Assembly: GCF_026248685.1 (NCBI RefSeq) | Contig: NZ_CP111036.1 | Span: 744,001 to 808,000, forward strand | Length of the DNA stretch: 64,000 nucleotides | Source: Haladaptatus caseinilyticus | GTDB lineage: Archaea > Halobacteriota > Halobacteria > Halobacteriales > Haladaptataceae | Direction of reading: 5' to 3' | In this document: positions 16,171 to 25,570 of the stretch, one piece after another | Layout: every line of letters begins with the position of its first letter | Numbering within the stretch: the stretch's first letter is position 1 | Made by a program: the position numbers and the translations under genes | The notes under the pieces: model-generated | The model's database searches: none | Seen by the model: the letters and a program-made list of their open reading frames with translations, nothing else | Told to the model about the DNA's origin: nothing

Positions 16171-17976
16171 CTATTTGCCCCAGAACGGATCGCGTTTTCT
16201 CTGTTTGTCGAGATACATTCGAAGCGCTTCGAGTTCGTCGCCCGGAATGTCGTCGGAAAGCTCCTGTTCCAGGATTTTGGCGTGTTTTTCGGGCAAGTCG
16301 ATCCACAGTTCGTCACCTTCCTCGATTTGCCGACCGACCGTCGGGCCATCGATGGCGACGCTGACGCGAGTACCCGCACGCGCCTCGTCTACGTCCTCAC
16401 CCTGTTCTTGAATCCCTTTGATGGTGCCAACCCGCTTCGGTTCGTTGCCCTCGAACTTGGCGACGAAGGAGTTGTTTTTGACGGTTCCGGACATGACTTC
16501 GACGCCGACCACTGCGGGGTTGTTCTGCCGGAAAACGTGGTCTTCCAGGATTCGGAAGCGGGACGGTCTCGTGATGTTGTCGAGCACGGTCTGTTGCTGT
16601 GCACGTTCCATCTCGTCCACGTACTCTTCGTACTCCTCGATGAGTTGGTAGATAACGTCGCTGTCGAAAAGACGAACATCCCGTTGTTCCGCTTCGTCAG
16701 CGGCCTCCGCGAGCGTATCGACGTTGAATGCCAGAATCGTTCGGTGTTTCGGTTCGTCTGCAGTCGTCGCAAATCGAATATCGCGCGGCGCGACGTCTCC
16801 GACTTCGGCGAGCATGACCGGAATTTCCTCCTCTTTGAGCGTGCTCACCATGGCTTCGAGGCTGCCGAGCGTGTCGGCTTTCACGACGACACCCTCCTCT
16901 GCTGTACTCACTTCGACTTCTGCGAGTTCCGCCTCGACTTCCGAAATAACGTCATCGATTTCCCGGTCGCGAACGACTCGGACGGGTGCTCCCGCCATCG
17001 CGTCGTCGAGACCCGGTGCGGCGATTTTAACCCCGGCCGCGGCACCGATGGAATCGACCTTCTCGAATCGGTCTTCGGTTCGAATCTCCGCCAATGGTCG
17101 GGGTTTCAGTAGGGCGCGAACGTCCGTCACTATCGGCTTGTTCTTGCCACCGACGACGACAGTCTCGTCCGCGCCGACGGTACCGTCGTAAAGCACCACG
17201 TCGAGGGTCGTCCCGAAGCCTTTCTCCTCTTTGACTTCGAGAACCGTTCCGGCGCCCGGTCCGGTGACGTCGATTTCCATGTCGTCGCGCATGTACCGTT
17301 GGGCCAGTCCCATCAGCACCGTGAGCAGGTCGGGAACGCCTTCGCCCGTCTCCGCGCTGACCGGCACCACACCGACGTTGTTCTGGAAGTTCTGCACTCG
17401 CCAGTACAGGTCAGCCGAAAATCCTGCATCACTGAGTTCACCGATCAGTTCATACAGGTTCTGATCGAGTGTCGAGCGTGCTCGATCACTCTGTGCGTCG
17501 TACGTTCCCTGAATCGGCGAGTCCGGTTTCGGATTCCATCCCGGCGTCGTATCGATTTTGTTCGCCGCGACGACGAACGGGGTCTGTGACTGTGCGAGGA
17601 TGTTTATCGCCTCTTCAGTCTGTGGCTGGAACCCGTCGTTGACGTCGACGACGAGGATCGCGATGTCCGCCAGCGCACCACCGCGCGACCGAAGGGTCGT
17701 AAACGAGTGGTGCCCCGGCGTGTCGATGAACAGCAGTCCCGGAAGGTCGAAATCGTCCGGATTGACCAGTTTCCCGGCGACTTTCGACACGATGTCGAGT
17801 GGTACCGCTGTTGCACCGATGTGTTGTGTGATTGCGCCCGCTTCACCTTCTATCACCGTCGAGCCGCGGATTTTGTCGAGCAAGCTGGTTTTGCCGTGGT
17901 CGACGTGACCGAGGACTGCGACGATGGGGGTTCTGAGAGACGGGGTTTCCGTCTCGTGTGAATCTGTGTCCGACAT
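16171..17976 (-). CDS. infB: Translation initiation factor aIF5B (IF-2 family)
   Basis: 601 aa ribosome-dependent GTPase that promotes subunit joining. The G domain starts near residue 17 with VLGHVDHGKTSLLDKI (G1), the DTPGHHSF motif (G3) and AANKID (G4) follow, then the beta-barrel domains and C-terminal part ending in DKQRKRDPFWGK. Length matches archaeal aIF5B, which lacks the long bacterial/eukaryal N-terminal extension. I start at ATG 17976, as the upstream 56 codons of open frame are not acidic and not family-like. Confidence 0.95.
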   Translation of the reverse strand: MSDTDSHETETPSLRTPIVAVLGHVDHGKTSLLDKIRGSTVIEGEAGAITQHIGATAVPLDIVSKVAGKLVNPDDFDLPGLLFIDTPGHHSFTTLRSRGGALADIAILVVDVNDGFQPQTEEAINILAQSQTPFVVAANKIDTTPGWNPKPDSPIQGTYDAQSDRARSTLDQNLYELIGELSDAGFSADLYWRVQNFQNNVGVVPVSAETGEGVPDLLTVLMGLAQRYMRDDMEIDVTGPGAGTVLEVKEEKGFGTTLDVVLYDGTVGADETVVVGGKNKPIVTDVRALLKPRPLAEIRTEDRFEKVDSIGAAAGVKIAAPGLDDAMAGAPVRVVRDREIDDVISEVEAELAEVEVSTAEEGVVVKADTLGSLEAMVSTLKEEEIPVMLAEVGDVAPRDIRFATTADEPKHRTILAFNVDTLAEAADEAEQRDVRLFDSDVIYQLIEEYEEYVDEMERAQQQTVLDNITRPSRFRILEDHVFRQNNPAVVGVEVMSGTVKNNSFVAKFEGNEPKRVGTIKGIQEQGEDVDEARAGTRVSVAIDGPTVGRQIEEGDELWIDLPEKHAKILEQELSDDIPGDELEALRMYLDKQRKRDPFWGK

Positions 17977-18206
17977 ACCTACCACCCGGGAGAAGTTCTT
18001 ATCACAGAACAACCCCGCACAGCATTTAACTCCATCGCCACGCAGGTGCGACAGGACGTGGAAAAAATGGGGCACGAAAGAGTGGTTCATCCGGACTCGA
18101 AAACGAACGACTGCAACGGATGGGAGACTCGCCTTGGACTCCACCGGCTCTCCTCACCGATACCACCCCGTGGAGTTTATGTAGTAGCGGTCGGTAACCC
18201 CCAACT

Positions 18207-18452
18207 ATGTCGGACATACTCGCGGAGAATCTCTCAGGGAAGGCCGTTATGGGGTCAGACGGCACGGAACTGGGGATGCTCTACAACATCACGATGAACT
18301 TGAAGACGGGGGAACTGTCCAGCCTCGTCGTCGAACCGGATGAACAGATCGACCCGAAAACCGTCGACCTCGAAATCGATGAGGATGGGCATTTCGAACT
18401 TCCCGTCAACCGGGTACAGGCGGTCAAAGATTACATCGTAGTTCAGCGGTAA
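18207..18452 (+). CDS. PRC-barrel domain protein
   Basis: 81 aa protein consisting of one PRC-barrel: LSGKAVMGSDGTELGMLYN followed by beta strands and FELPVNRVQAVKDYIVV. PRC-barrels are RNA or protein interaction modules (as in RimM). Its stop codon TAA shares its last base with the ATG of nob1, so the two are tightly coupled, and a role in ribosome maturation with Nob1 is a plausible inference. Confidence 0.85.
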   Translation: MSDILAENLSGKAVMGSDGTELGMLYNITMNLKTGELSSLVVEPDEQIDPKTVDLEIDEDGHFELPVNRVQAVKDYIVVQR

Positions 18453-18910
18453 TGTACGTTTTAGACGCCTCAGCTTTTATCAACGAGTATCATACGACCG
18501 AACAGACAGCGTCCATTCCAATGGTCCAACAGGAGCTAGAGGGCGAACACGCCTTCCGATTCGACGCCATGGAAGGGTCAGGGATGCACATCCACCTGCC
18601 ACGCGACGATGCGGTCGAAAAGGTCCGCCGTGCCGCGGACGAGACTGGTGATTTGGACGTCCTGTCGATGACGGACATCCGACTCATCGCCGCCACGTTC
18701 GAACTCGACGGGACGCTCGTCACCGACGACTACGCGATGCAAAACGTCGCCGAACGTATGGACGTGGCCGTCGATGTTATCGCTCAGGACGGCATCGAGG
18801 AACAGCGAAACTGGTCGTTCCAGTGTGCCGGTTGTGGTCGGGAGTTCGACGAGGACAAAGACCGCTGTCCGATCTGTGGCAGTCCGCTCTCGCGGAAGAA
18901 CCCCTCCTAA
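18452..18910 (+). CDS. nob1: rRNA maturation endonuclease Nob1
   Basis: 152 aa. An N-terminal PIN nuclease domain (about 1-110) has acidic residues in VLDASAFI (Asp5), MTDIRLIAA and VTDDYAMQNVA. A C-terminal zinc ribbon (about 120-145) has CAGCG and CPICG. This is the archaeal Nob1 layout; the enzyme trims the 3' end of 16S rRNA in the small subunit precursor. Translation is coupled to the PRC-barrel gene. The gene converges with the CPBP protease gene 4 nt away. Confidence 0.92.
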   Translation: MYVLDASAFINEYHTTEQTASIPMVQQELEGEHAFRFDAMEGSGMHIHLPRDDAVEKVRRAADETGDLDVLSMTDIRLIAATFELDGTLVTDDYAMQNVAERMDVAVDVIAQDGIEEQRNWSFQCAGCGREFDEDKDRCPICGSPLSRKNPS

Positions 18911-18914
18911 GGGT

Positions 18915-19685
18915 TTACCCGGCGTACTGTACGTACATCAGCCCGAAAAGGACTGCGTCGAACGAGCCGTGTATGAGTGCCGAGACGGTGACGTTGCCCG
19001 TCTTGAGGTAGGCACCACCGAGGAGGAGTGAGAGCAGGAAGATGACGATGAGCGTTCCACCGGTCGCGACGAGCGTCGATGACCCTGCCGCGTAGGCGGG
19101 GATGTGTGCCAGTGCGAAGATCGCGCTCGCGACGACGACCGCACCGTATTTCGAGAACGGACCGTACAGGGATTTTTGAATGATGTTCCGGTAGAGCAAC
19201 TCCTCACCCGGGCCGATGAGGAGCCATGCGGCAGGGATCATGATGAGAAGGATTTCGGGATTGCCCGTACTGACTTGTTGTTCGATGCTGTGGTCCGCGG
19301 TCCCGATTCCGAGTTGGGTGAGGATGACGCCGACGATGATCTGCAACACGAGGAGGCCGATCGTGCCGACGACGACATAGCCCCAATCACGCGCATTGGG
19401 GAGCTTGAAATCGAGATACGACAATCCGTATCCACGGCCGAGCATGAACAGGGCGGCGACCGTTCCGGTCCCAAAACCGAGTGAAAGCGTGGAAAGCGCG
19501 AGTCGTTCCATCGGTCCAAGCGAGTTGGGACCGAGGACGAGAAGGAACGCAGTCGCCCATAGCGAGATAGCGAGCAGGCCCGAGAAGCCGAGAACGCCAC
19601 CGATTGTGACCGCACGCACCATCTGGCCGAGCGAACCACGAGTCGGCGAATCGCCACCGACGCCTGCCGCTGTACCGTCTTCCAT
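18915..19685 (-). CDS. CPBP family intramembrane metalloprotease
   Basis: 256 aa from the ATG at 19685, with about seven membrane helices. CPBP/Abi motifs are present: GEELLYRNIIQ (Glu-Glu-x3-Arg), FALAHIP (second, His) and LIHGSFDA (third). These residues form the metal site of Rce1-like proteases. Substrate is unknown; haloarchaeal members are thought to act in protein maturation or halocin-type immunity. Upstream open codons to 19850 are polar and not family-like. Confidence 0.85.
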   Translation of the reverse strand: MEDGTAAGVGGDSPTRGSLGQMVRAVTIGGVLGFSGLLAISLWATAFLLVLGPNSLGPMERLALSTLSLGFGTGTVAALFMLGRGYGLSYLDFKLPNARDWGYVVVGTIGLLVLQIIVGVILTQLGIGTADHSIEQQVSTGNPEILLIMIPAAWLLIGPGEELLYRNIIQKSLYGPFSKYGAVVVASAIFALAHIPAYAAGSSTLVATGGTLIVIFLLSLLLGGAYLKTGNVTVSALIHGSFDAVLFGLMYVQYAG

Positions 19686-19731
19686 AGCCGGAGGAAGGGA
19701 CTGCGGGAGTAAAGATGCTACGACCAGACGT

Positions 19732-20436
19732 TCAGTGGCGACGGGAGAGGAGTGCGATTCCGGCGAGCGCGGCCATTGCGACGACCAATCCGAACCCGGG
19801 TTGACCACCGGTATCGCTAGATTCGACGGTAGTCGTGGAGGTATCGACACTCTCGTCGGCCACAGGGGTGGTCTTCTCGGTCGTCATCTCGGCTTCGGTG
19901 TCATTCGTCACGGAATCGCTGGTCGTGGTTGTCGTCGATAGCGCCGTCGTCGTTGTCGTCGTCGTTTCCGTTCCGTTTTGGAGGACACCATCGACGGCGA
20001 CGAGCGGATCTTCCGCAGTCGAGTTGTTTTTCCGCGTGGAGACGACGACGCCGAACTCCGTTTCGGCGTCGTAGTCGCTAAAGTTGAACGTCGCAGTGAA
20101 CGTTCCATCCGGTCGAACCGCAACCGGCCGCGATTTGAAGAACTGGCTCGTCGCGTGAATTTCGACGAGCAGTTCAGTATCCGGTTCGAGGGTCGTTTCG
20201 CCATGAAGCGTCTGGTTCGCGGCAGCATCGAGGACGAGGAGGTCACCCTCGTAATCGAGCGACACGGAACTGTTGTTCGCCTCGGTCGTATCGTGGTCGA
20301 ACGGCGTATCAGCGAGCGTCTCTACGGGATATCCGTCGGACGAAGCGGGGTCACTGAAAGCAGTGGCCGCGCCGGTGAAGAGCGAAATTGCGACGAAAGC
20401 CGCGAGAACCGTCGAAACGTAGTTGTTACTCATCAT
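19732..20436 (-). CDS. Secreted BGTF-type surface protein with PGF-CTERM signal
   Basis: 234 aa. Signal peptide at about residues 1-27 (LAAFVAISLFTGAATAF). An extracellular beta-rich domain (about 40-155) contains many N-x-S/T sequons and resembles BGTF surface domains. A Thr/Ser/Glu-rich stalk (about 158-205) follows. The end reads GQPGFGLVVAMAALAGIALLSRRH: Pro-Gly-Phe, a hydrophobic helix and basic residues, the PGF-CTERM tag processed by archaeosortase A with lipid attachment. This points to a cell-surface protein next to the S-layer. Confidence 0.82.
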   Translation of the reverse strand: MMSNNYVSTVLAAFVAISLFTGAATAFSDPASSDGYPVETLADTPFDHDTTEANNSSVSLDYEGDLLVLDAAANQTLHGETTLEPDTELLVEIHATSQFFKSRPVAVRPDGTFTATFNFSDYDAETEFGVVVSTRKNNSTAEDPLVAVDGVLQNGTETTTTTTTALSTTTTTSDSVTNDTEAEMTTEKTTPVADESVDTSTTTVESSDTGGQPGFGLVVAMAALAGIALLSRRH

Positions 20437-20515
20437 ACTGTAAGTGCGCCATTGAGGAGACGCAGAGGACGTTTGATTACACTTCGTAGTCCGGTAAATG
20501 CTTTGTGAACGATGG

Positions 20516-21808
20516 CTATTCGATCACGAGATTCGACTTGTCAGCAACCGAATCAGCTTCGTCGAACTCGCCGCCGCCAAGCAAGCCGCGGGCGGCACGC
20601 TTGCCCCACTCGACTGCCGGTTGGTTGAACGTCTGGACGCTGTAGAGTTCACCCGCGAGGACACAGGACGCTTCCAAACAGTAGAGGAGTTCGCCGAGTC
20701 CATATTCGTCGACGCGGTCGATTTCGAGACGGACGGACGGCTGTCCCGATTCCGCAAGACTCGCCTCGGTCGCTTCGAACTCCGCGTCGAGCAGTGTTCC
20801 GAGGCTTTGCCCGCCGAGGTACTCCAGACCGGGAAGGTCGGTTTTCGGGATCGAACGGTCCCCTCGCTCGGTCGGACGGACGAACGTGACCATCTTGTCG
20901 CGGGGGCCTGCCCGGTACAGCTGGAGTTGGGAGTGCTGGTCGGTCGCACCGAGCGCTCGGACTGGCGTCTGACCCAGTCCATCCTTCCCGAGACTCTCGG
21001 CCCACAACTGAGCGAACCACTCGGCGAACGTCTCCAGCGACTCGGCGTAGGGCATCATCGCGTTGATTCCCGCCCCGCGTTCGTCCAGCGCGTAGCACGC
21101 CGTTCCGTAGGCGTAGGCGGGTGAATCGAACAGCGATCCCGACAGCCGATTCGCCTCCGCCGCTGCCCCCGAAAGCACCGCGTCGATGTCGTGACCCTGA
21201 ATCGCGGCACAGGCCAATCCGACGGTCGAAAGCACCGAAAACCGCCCCGGAACACCGTCCGGAACGTCGAGTGCGGGCAGGTCGTGTCGGTGTGCGAGGT
21301 TTCGGAGATTGCCCTCGTCGCCGGTCGTGACGAAGGTTCGGTCCGTCCAGTCCACGCCGTCCGCTTCCATCGCGTCGCGCACGGCGAGGAAGTTCGCCAG
21401 CGTCTCGGCCGTCGTTCCCGAGCGAGAGACCACGTTGACTGCAGTAGTCGAGAGCGGGATGGTGTCGAGAAGGGACGAAACGTGTTCGGGGTCCACGTTG
21501 TCGAAGAAGTATGCATCCACATCGGATTCCAGTCCGTGCGCCAGCGTCGCCGCGCCGAGCGCACTTCCGCCGATGCCGACCGTGAGTACAGTTTCGGCAT
21601 CCGCGAACGGTTCGACCGCGGCCCGAATCTCGTCGGTATCGGTCGTCTCCGGCAGGTTCAGTGCTTCGTACCCGTGTTCGTTGTTTTCGCGTCCCGTTTC
21701 GATTCGCTCGTGGGCGTCGGCGACGCGCTCGTCCAATCGGTCGAGTGCGTCGCGTGAGACGCCGGGAGAGGCAACGGTGTCGAGGACGTTGCCGAGGTCA
21801 ACTCGCAT
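20516..21808 (-). CDS. pgi: Glucose-6-phosphate isomerase
   Basis: 430 aa SIS-fold PGI enzyme that interconverts glucose-6-P and fructose-6-P. Visible features: VGIGGSALGAATLAHGL (about 75-91), the VVSRSGTTAETLANF phosphate site, and the QLWAESLGKDGLGQTPV region with QHSQLQLYRAGP carrying the active-site Gln/His. The family start is MRVDLGNVLD at 21808; an upstream ATG at 21871 gives 21 Arg-rich residues that do not fit. Upstream poly-A (plus strand 21829-21840) offers a TATA-like element on the coding strand. Confidence 0.93.
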   Translation of the reverse strand: MRVDLGNVLDTVASPGVSRDALDRLDERVADAHERIETGRENNEHGYEALNLPETTDTDEIRAAVEPFADAETVLTVGIGGSALGAATLAHGLESDVDAYFFDNVDPEHVSSLLDTIPLSTTAVNVVSRSGTTAETLANFLAVRDAMEADGVDWTDRTFVTTGDEGNLRNLAHRHDLPALDVPDGVPGRFSVLSTVGLACAAIQGHDIDAVLSGAAAEANRLSGSLFDSPAYAYGTACYALDERGAGINAMMPYAESLETFAEWFAQLWAESLGKDGLGQTPVRALGATDQHSQLQLYRAGPRDKMVTFVRPTERGDRSIPKTDLPGLEYLGGQSLGTLLDAEFEATEASLAESGQPSVRLEIDRVDEYGLGELLYCLEASCVLAGELYSVQTFNQPAVEWGKRAARGLLGGGEFDEADSVADKSNLVIE

Positions 21809-22192
21809 ACGAGAGTCGGCACTGTGTGGGAAGAAAAAGCCACCTGCTTCGGTGCGCCGGGAACGTGCCACTGGGAGAGAGTTCTGGTACAGTGATTTCA
21901 GGCATCACCTACTTATCCCGGATGGTTCGGAACGGGATTTCCCGATGTTTACCGCTGTCACTCGAATACTGAGCCCCAGTCGCTTCAACACTGCCGATCT
22001 TACGAGCGGTTTCGATCGAGAGGCAGGTACCACATCCCAAACGCCGACCGGTCGAAAATCGGCGACCGCCGGAGGTAGCAGGAGTCAGCAAGCCGCACAA
22101 ACCACAGAATCAACAGCCACGCAGCCACTAGAAAGGAGGCAACTCACCACAAGCGGGGAAAGTAATTCACCGCGAACGAGGAAAGTGGTGAT
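21809..22192. other. 384-nt gap between pgi and pan, no gene recognised
   Basis: This contains the pgi promoter near 21828-21840. Several short open frames exist on both strands but show no coding bias or known motif. The right half (22050-22190) is A/G-rich and includes the 3' side of pan. I see no RNA gene. Confidence 0.4.
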
Positions 22193-23413
22193 TTAGTACG
22201 CGTATCGCAGATTCGGCACCGGGTCGTCACCGGCCTCGATTTTCTCCAGGGCGCCCTCGAAGTCCCGCATCGTCACCTCGGTACGACCGTCGCGAATGGC
22301 AAACATACCGCTTTCAGTCGTCAAGCTTTCGATTTCGGCACCGCTGAATCCTTCGGTTTCCTCGGCAAGTCGGTCGAAATCCACGTCGTCCGCGAGGTTC
22401 ATGTCGCTGGTGTGGATTTCGAGGATACGGTGACGACCCTCCTCGTCCGGGTTCGGCACTTCGATGAGGCGGTCGAAGCGACCGGGGCGGAGGATGGCAC
22501 TGTCGAGCATGTCGAAGCGGTTGGTCGCCGCGATGATGCGGATCTCGCCGCGGTCCTCGAACCCGTCCATCTCCGAGAGCAGTTGCATCATCGTCCGCTG
22601 CACCTCGGCGTCGCCCGACGTTTTCGAGTCGGTACGCTTCGATGCGACCGCGTCGATTTCGTCGATGAAGATGACTGCCGGTTCGCGCTCGGATGCGAGT
22701 TCGAACAGGTCGCGGACGAGTTTGGCACCCTCGCCGATGAACTTCTGAACGAGTTCCGATCCGGCCATCTTGATGAACGTGGCGTCGGTCTGCTTGGCGA
22801 CTGCCTTCGCCAGCATCGTCTTCCCAGTTCCCGGTGGCCCGTGGAGGAGGACGCCGGATGGCGGTTCGATACCGGCGGCTTCGAACTGTTCGGGGTTGAT
22901 GAGGGGTTCTTCGACCGCTTCCCTGACCTCTCGAATCTGTTCTTCGATACCACCAATGTCGTCGTAGGCTACGTCCGGCGATGCGTCCACTTCCATCGCC
23001 TGTGCTCGCGCGTCCGTCTCCATATCCAGTAGTCGCTCGATGGTAAACGAGTCGTTGACTGCGACCCGATCACCGGCCTCGATGTCCTCGCGCAGTTGCA
23101 CCGCGACGTCCGTCAACACCTCTTGGTTGTTTCCGTGTTGTTTGATGATGAGACCGTCATCAGTCACGTCTTCAACCGTTGCAACGTACAGCGACGTCGT
23201 TTTCAGCGTCTCGTTCTCCCGCTGAAGACGATCCACCTCGTCGGCAAGATCTTCGCGGCGTTCTCCGGCGTCTTCGACACGTTCACGCAGTTTTTCGTTG
23301 ACCTTGACGATATCCGTAAAGTGTTCCTGGAGTGCCGACAGGCGCTCCTCATCGGACATCTCCGGATCGAGTTCGAGTGTTGGTCTATCAGGGACAGATG
23401 GACTGCGCGACAT
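22193..23413 (-). CDS. pan: Proteasome-activating nucleotidase (AAA ATPase)
   Basis: 406 aa. Coiled coil (about 22-72), OB domain (about 75-135) and AAA module with Walker A GPPGTGKT (192-199), Walker B FIDEID and sensor motif AATNR. It unfolds substrates for the 20S proteasome. The C-terminus reads RYAY, where the usual HbYX docking motif would have Tyr in the penultimate position; here that residue is Ala. A TATA-like box (23440-23446) lies 27 nt upstream of the ATG, so the mRNA is probably leaderless. Confidence 0.95.
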   Translation of the reverse strand: MSRSPSVPDRPTLELDPEMSDEERLSALQEHFTDIVKVNEKLRERVEDAGERREDLADEVDRLQRENETLKTTSLYVATVEDVTDDGLIIKQHGNNQEVLTDVAVQLREDIEAGDRVAVNDSFTIERLLDMETDARAQAMEVDASPDVAYDDIGGIEEQIREVREAVEEPLINPEQFEAAGIEPPSGVLLHGPPGTGKTMLAKAVAKQTDATFIKMAGSELVQKFIGEGAKLVRDLFELASEREPAVIFIDEIDAVASKRTDSKTSGDAEVQRTMMQLLSEMDGFEDRGEIRIIAATNRFDMLDSAILRPGRFDRLIEVPNPDEEGRHRILEIHTSDMNLADDVDFDRLAEETEGFSGAEIESLTTESGMFAIRDGRTEVTMRDFEGALEKIEAGDDPVPNLRYAY

Positions 23414-23439
23414 TTGTTATTCCTTCGTATGTCGCCACA

Positions 23440-23446
23440 TTAAAAG
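23440..23446 (-). promoter_or_regulatory. TATA box of pan
   Basis: On the minus strand this reads CTTTTAA, centred about 29 nt before the ATG at 23413. The spacing fits a leaderless haloarchaeal promoter. Confidence 0.5.
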
Positions 23447-23679
23447 TGCCTTTGGGTCGCGGACCATCCGGAAGACTTCTGTATCTTCAAAATAATCACG
23501 CGTGTTGCCGTGGTTTTGTGGGTATTTACTCCCTTTTTGACTCAAATTACACCAAGATATTTTCAAAAAAATATAATATGCAAGATCCAACGACGGTGAA
23601 AATCGAACGTGAGCAATCCGGGCGGGACAGCGACTGAGAGACTGTTCTTCGTGGGGCGAAATCGATAGCGGGTCCCGTG

Positions 23680-25470
23680 TTAAATCAACGATTCCATCTT
23701 ATCGAGATGTGCGTCGTAGACATCGAGGGCTCGCTGAATCGGTTCGGGCGACGCCATGTCGACACCCGCATCGCGAAGAAGTTCGAGCGGGTATTCTCGT
23801 GATCCACTGCTGAGGAAGTCGAGGTACTTTTCGGCAGCGGGTTCGCCTTCCTCCAGAATCTTGTCGGCCAGTGCAACGGCGGCGCTGATACCCGTACTGT
23901 ACTGATAGACATAGTAGGCGCGGTAGAAATGCGGGATACGCATCCATTCACGCTCGATTCGCTCGTCAACGACCGCGGGTTCGTAGAACTCGCGTTTGAG
24001 GTCACCGTAGATCTCGTCTAGTCGGTCGGGCGTGAGTGCCTCGCCATTCTCCGCTACCTGATGGGTTTGGTATTCGAAGTCGGCGAAGAGCGTCTGGCGA
24101 TAGAGAACCGAGCGGAACTGTTCCAGATATTCGTTCAACACGTGAAGACGGAATTCCGGATCCTCGACGGTTTCGAGTAGATGGTGTGTCAGGAGTGCCT
24201 CGTTGACCGTGCTGGCTACCTCGGCGACGAAGATTTCATAGCCGCCGTACACGTAGGGTTGCGTCTCGCTCGTCAACTGCGAGTGAAGCGAGTGCCCGAG
24301 TTCGTGTGCGAGCGTATACATCGAGGTGACATCGTCTTGATAGTTCATGAGGATGAACGGCTGCGTGTCGTATGTCCCACCGCTGTACGCACCCGACCGC
24401 TTGTCCTGCGTCTCGTACACGTCTATCCAGCGCGAATCGATGCCGTCAGCGACGCGCGACTGGTAGTCCTCCCCGAGCGCACCCACGGCGTCGACGACGT
24501 ACTCGACCGCTTGGTCGTAGTCGAGGTCGGGACTCTTCGAGTCGGTCATCGGCATGTAGATATCCCACATTCGGAGTTCGTCCACTCCGAGGCTCTCGCG
24601 TTTGAGTTCGGCGTGGCGATGGAGTTTATCGAGGTTGTCACGCACCGTATCGAGCAGATTGTCGTACACCTCCGGCGGGACGTTCGGACCGTCCAGCGCC
24701 GCTTCGCGTGCGGTGTCGTAGTTCCGGGCGCGAGCGTACTTCACGTCCGACTTGACGCTGTTTTTATACGCAGCGCCGACCGAATTCCGCACGTCACTCC
24801 ACTCGTCAAAGTAGTTCTCGTAGACCGTCTGCCGGAATTCGCGGTCGGGATTTTTGAGCAGGTTGACGACGTTACTTTGTGTTATTTCGACCGCATCTCC
24901 GTCAGGGCCTTCGACGGTCGGGAAGGCCATGTCGGCGTTCGAGAGCATGTTGTAGATCTCGCTGGACGCACCCGTGACCTCGCCGAACTCCGCGAGTAGA
25001 TTCTCGATTTCCGCCGAGCGGGTGTGCTCTTTCATCCGCATCACGTCGTCGAGGTAATGGTCGTACTGTTCCAGACCGTCCGTCTCCTCGATCATGCGGT
25101 CGAGTTCGTCGCGGTCGAGTGACTGCACTTCCGGCTCGATGAAACTCGACGCGCTCTGGGCACGCGAAGCGAGCGACTGGGCACGGGTCGAAAGTGCCTG
25201 ATACTGTTGGTCGGAGGTATCCTCGTCGCTTCGCATTCGGGCGTACGATGCAACCATCGAGACCTCGCGGCCGATTTCGTCCGAGAGTTGCAGAACCGAG
25301 AGAAGGGTTTCGCCGTCGTCCGTCGTTTGGCCTTCGTACGCTTCGAGGTCACCCAATCGGTCCTCGACGTTCTCGTAGGCTTCCTCCCATTCGTCGTCGC
25401 TCGCGTAGATGCTCTCCAAATCCCATTTGTACACGGTATCGATATCGCTCCGTTCGGGAACAGAACTCAT
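23680..25470 (-). CDS. pepF: Oligoendopeptidase F (M3 metallopeptidase)
   Basis: 596 aa. It carries the zinc motif LAHELGHSLHS (HExxH, first His near residue 388) followed downstream by the third ligand Glu in EVASTVNEALLTHHLL. It hydrolyses oligopeptides of 7-17 residues. Sequence and length match PepF/M3B. It is divergent from an M28 peptidase with only 100 nt between, so the two peptidases share a promoter region. Confidence 0.93.
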   Translation of the reverse strand: MSSVPERSDIDTVYKWDLESIYASDDEWEEAYENVEDRLGDLEAYEGQTTDDGETLLSVLQLSDEIGREVSMVASYARMRSDEDTSDQQYQALSTRAQSLASRAQSASSFIEPEVQSLDRDELDRMIEETDGLEQYDHYLDDVMRMKEHTRSAEIENLLAEFGEVTGASSEIYNMLSNADMAFPTVEGPDGDAVEITQSNVVNLLKNPDREFRQTVYENYFDEWSDVRNSVGAAYKNSVKSDVKYARARNYDTAREAALDGPNVPPEVYDNLLDTVRDNLDKLHRHAELKRESLGVDELRMWDIYMPMTDSKSPDLDYDQAVEYVVDAVGALGEDYQSRVADGIDSRWIDVYETQDKRSGAYSGGTYDTQPFILMNYQDDVTSMYTLAHELGHSLHSQLTSETQPYVYGGYEIFVAEVASTVNEALLTHHLLETVEDPEFRLHVLNEYLEQFRSVLYRQTLFADFEYQTHQVAENGEALTPDRLDEIYGDLKREFYEPAVVDERIEREWMRIPHFYRAYYVYQYSTGISAAVALADKILEEGEPAAEKYLDFLSSGSREYPLELLRDAGVDMASPEPIQRALDVYDAHLDKMESLI

Positions 25471-25570
25471 ACCATACTGGTAAGGATAGCTCCCCTGTAA
25501 ACGTTGAGATTTCGGAAGGATACTTTACCGCCGGACAGAGGTTTTTACGGGATGACGACACAGTGGGGGT

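Noticed and set aside
19835-20074. Val/Ser-rich plus-strand frame opposite the Thr-rich stalk
   Set aside because: It is the complement of the Thr repeat (ACC/ACG codons) of the PGF-CTERM protein and not a real gene.
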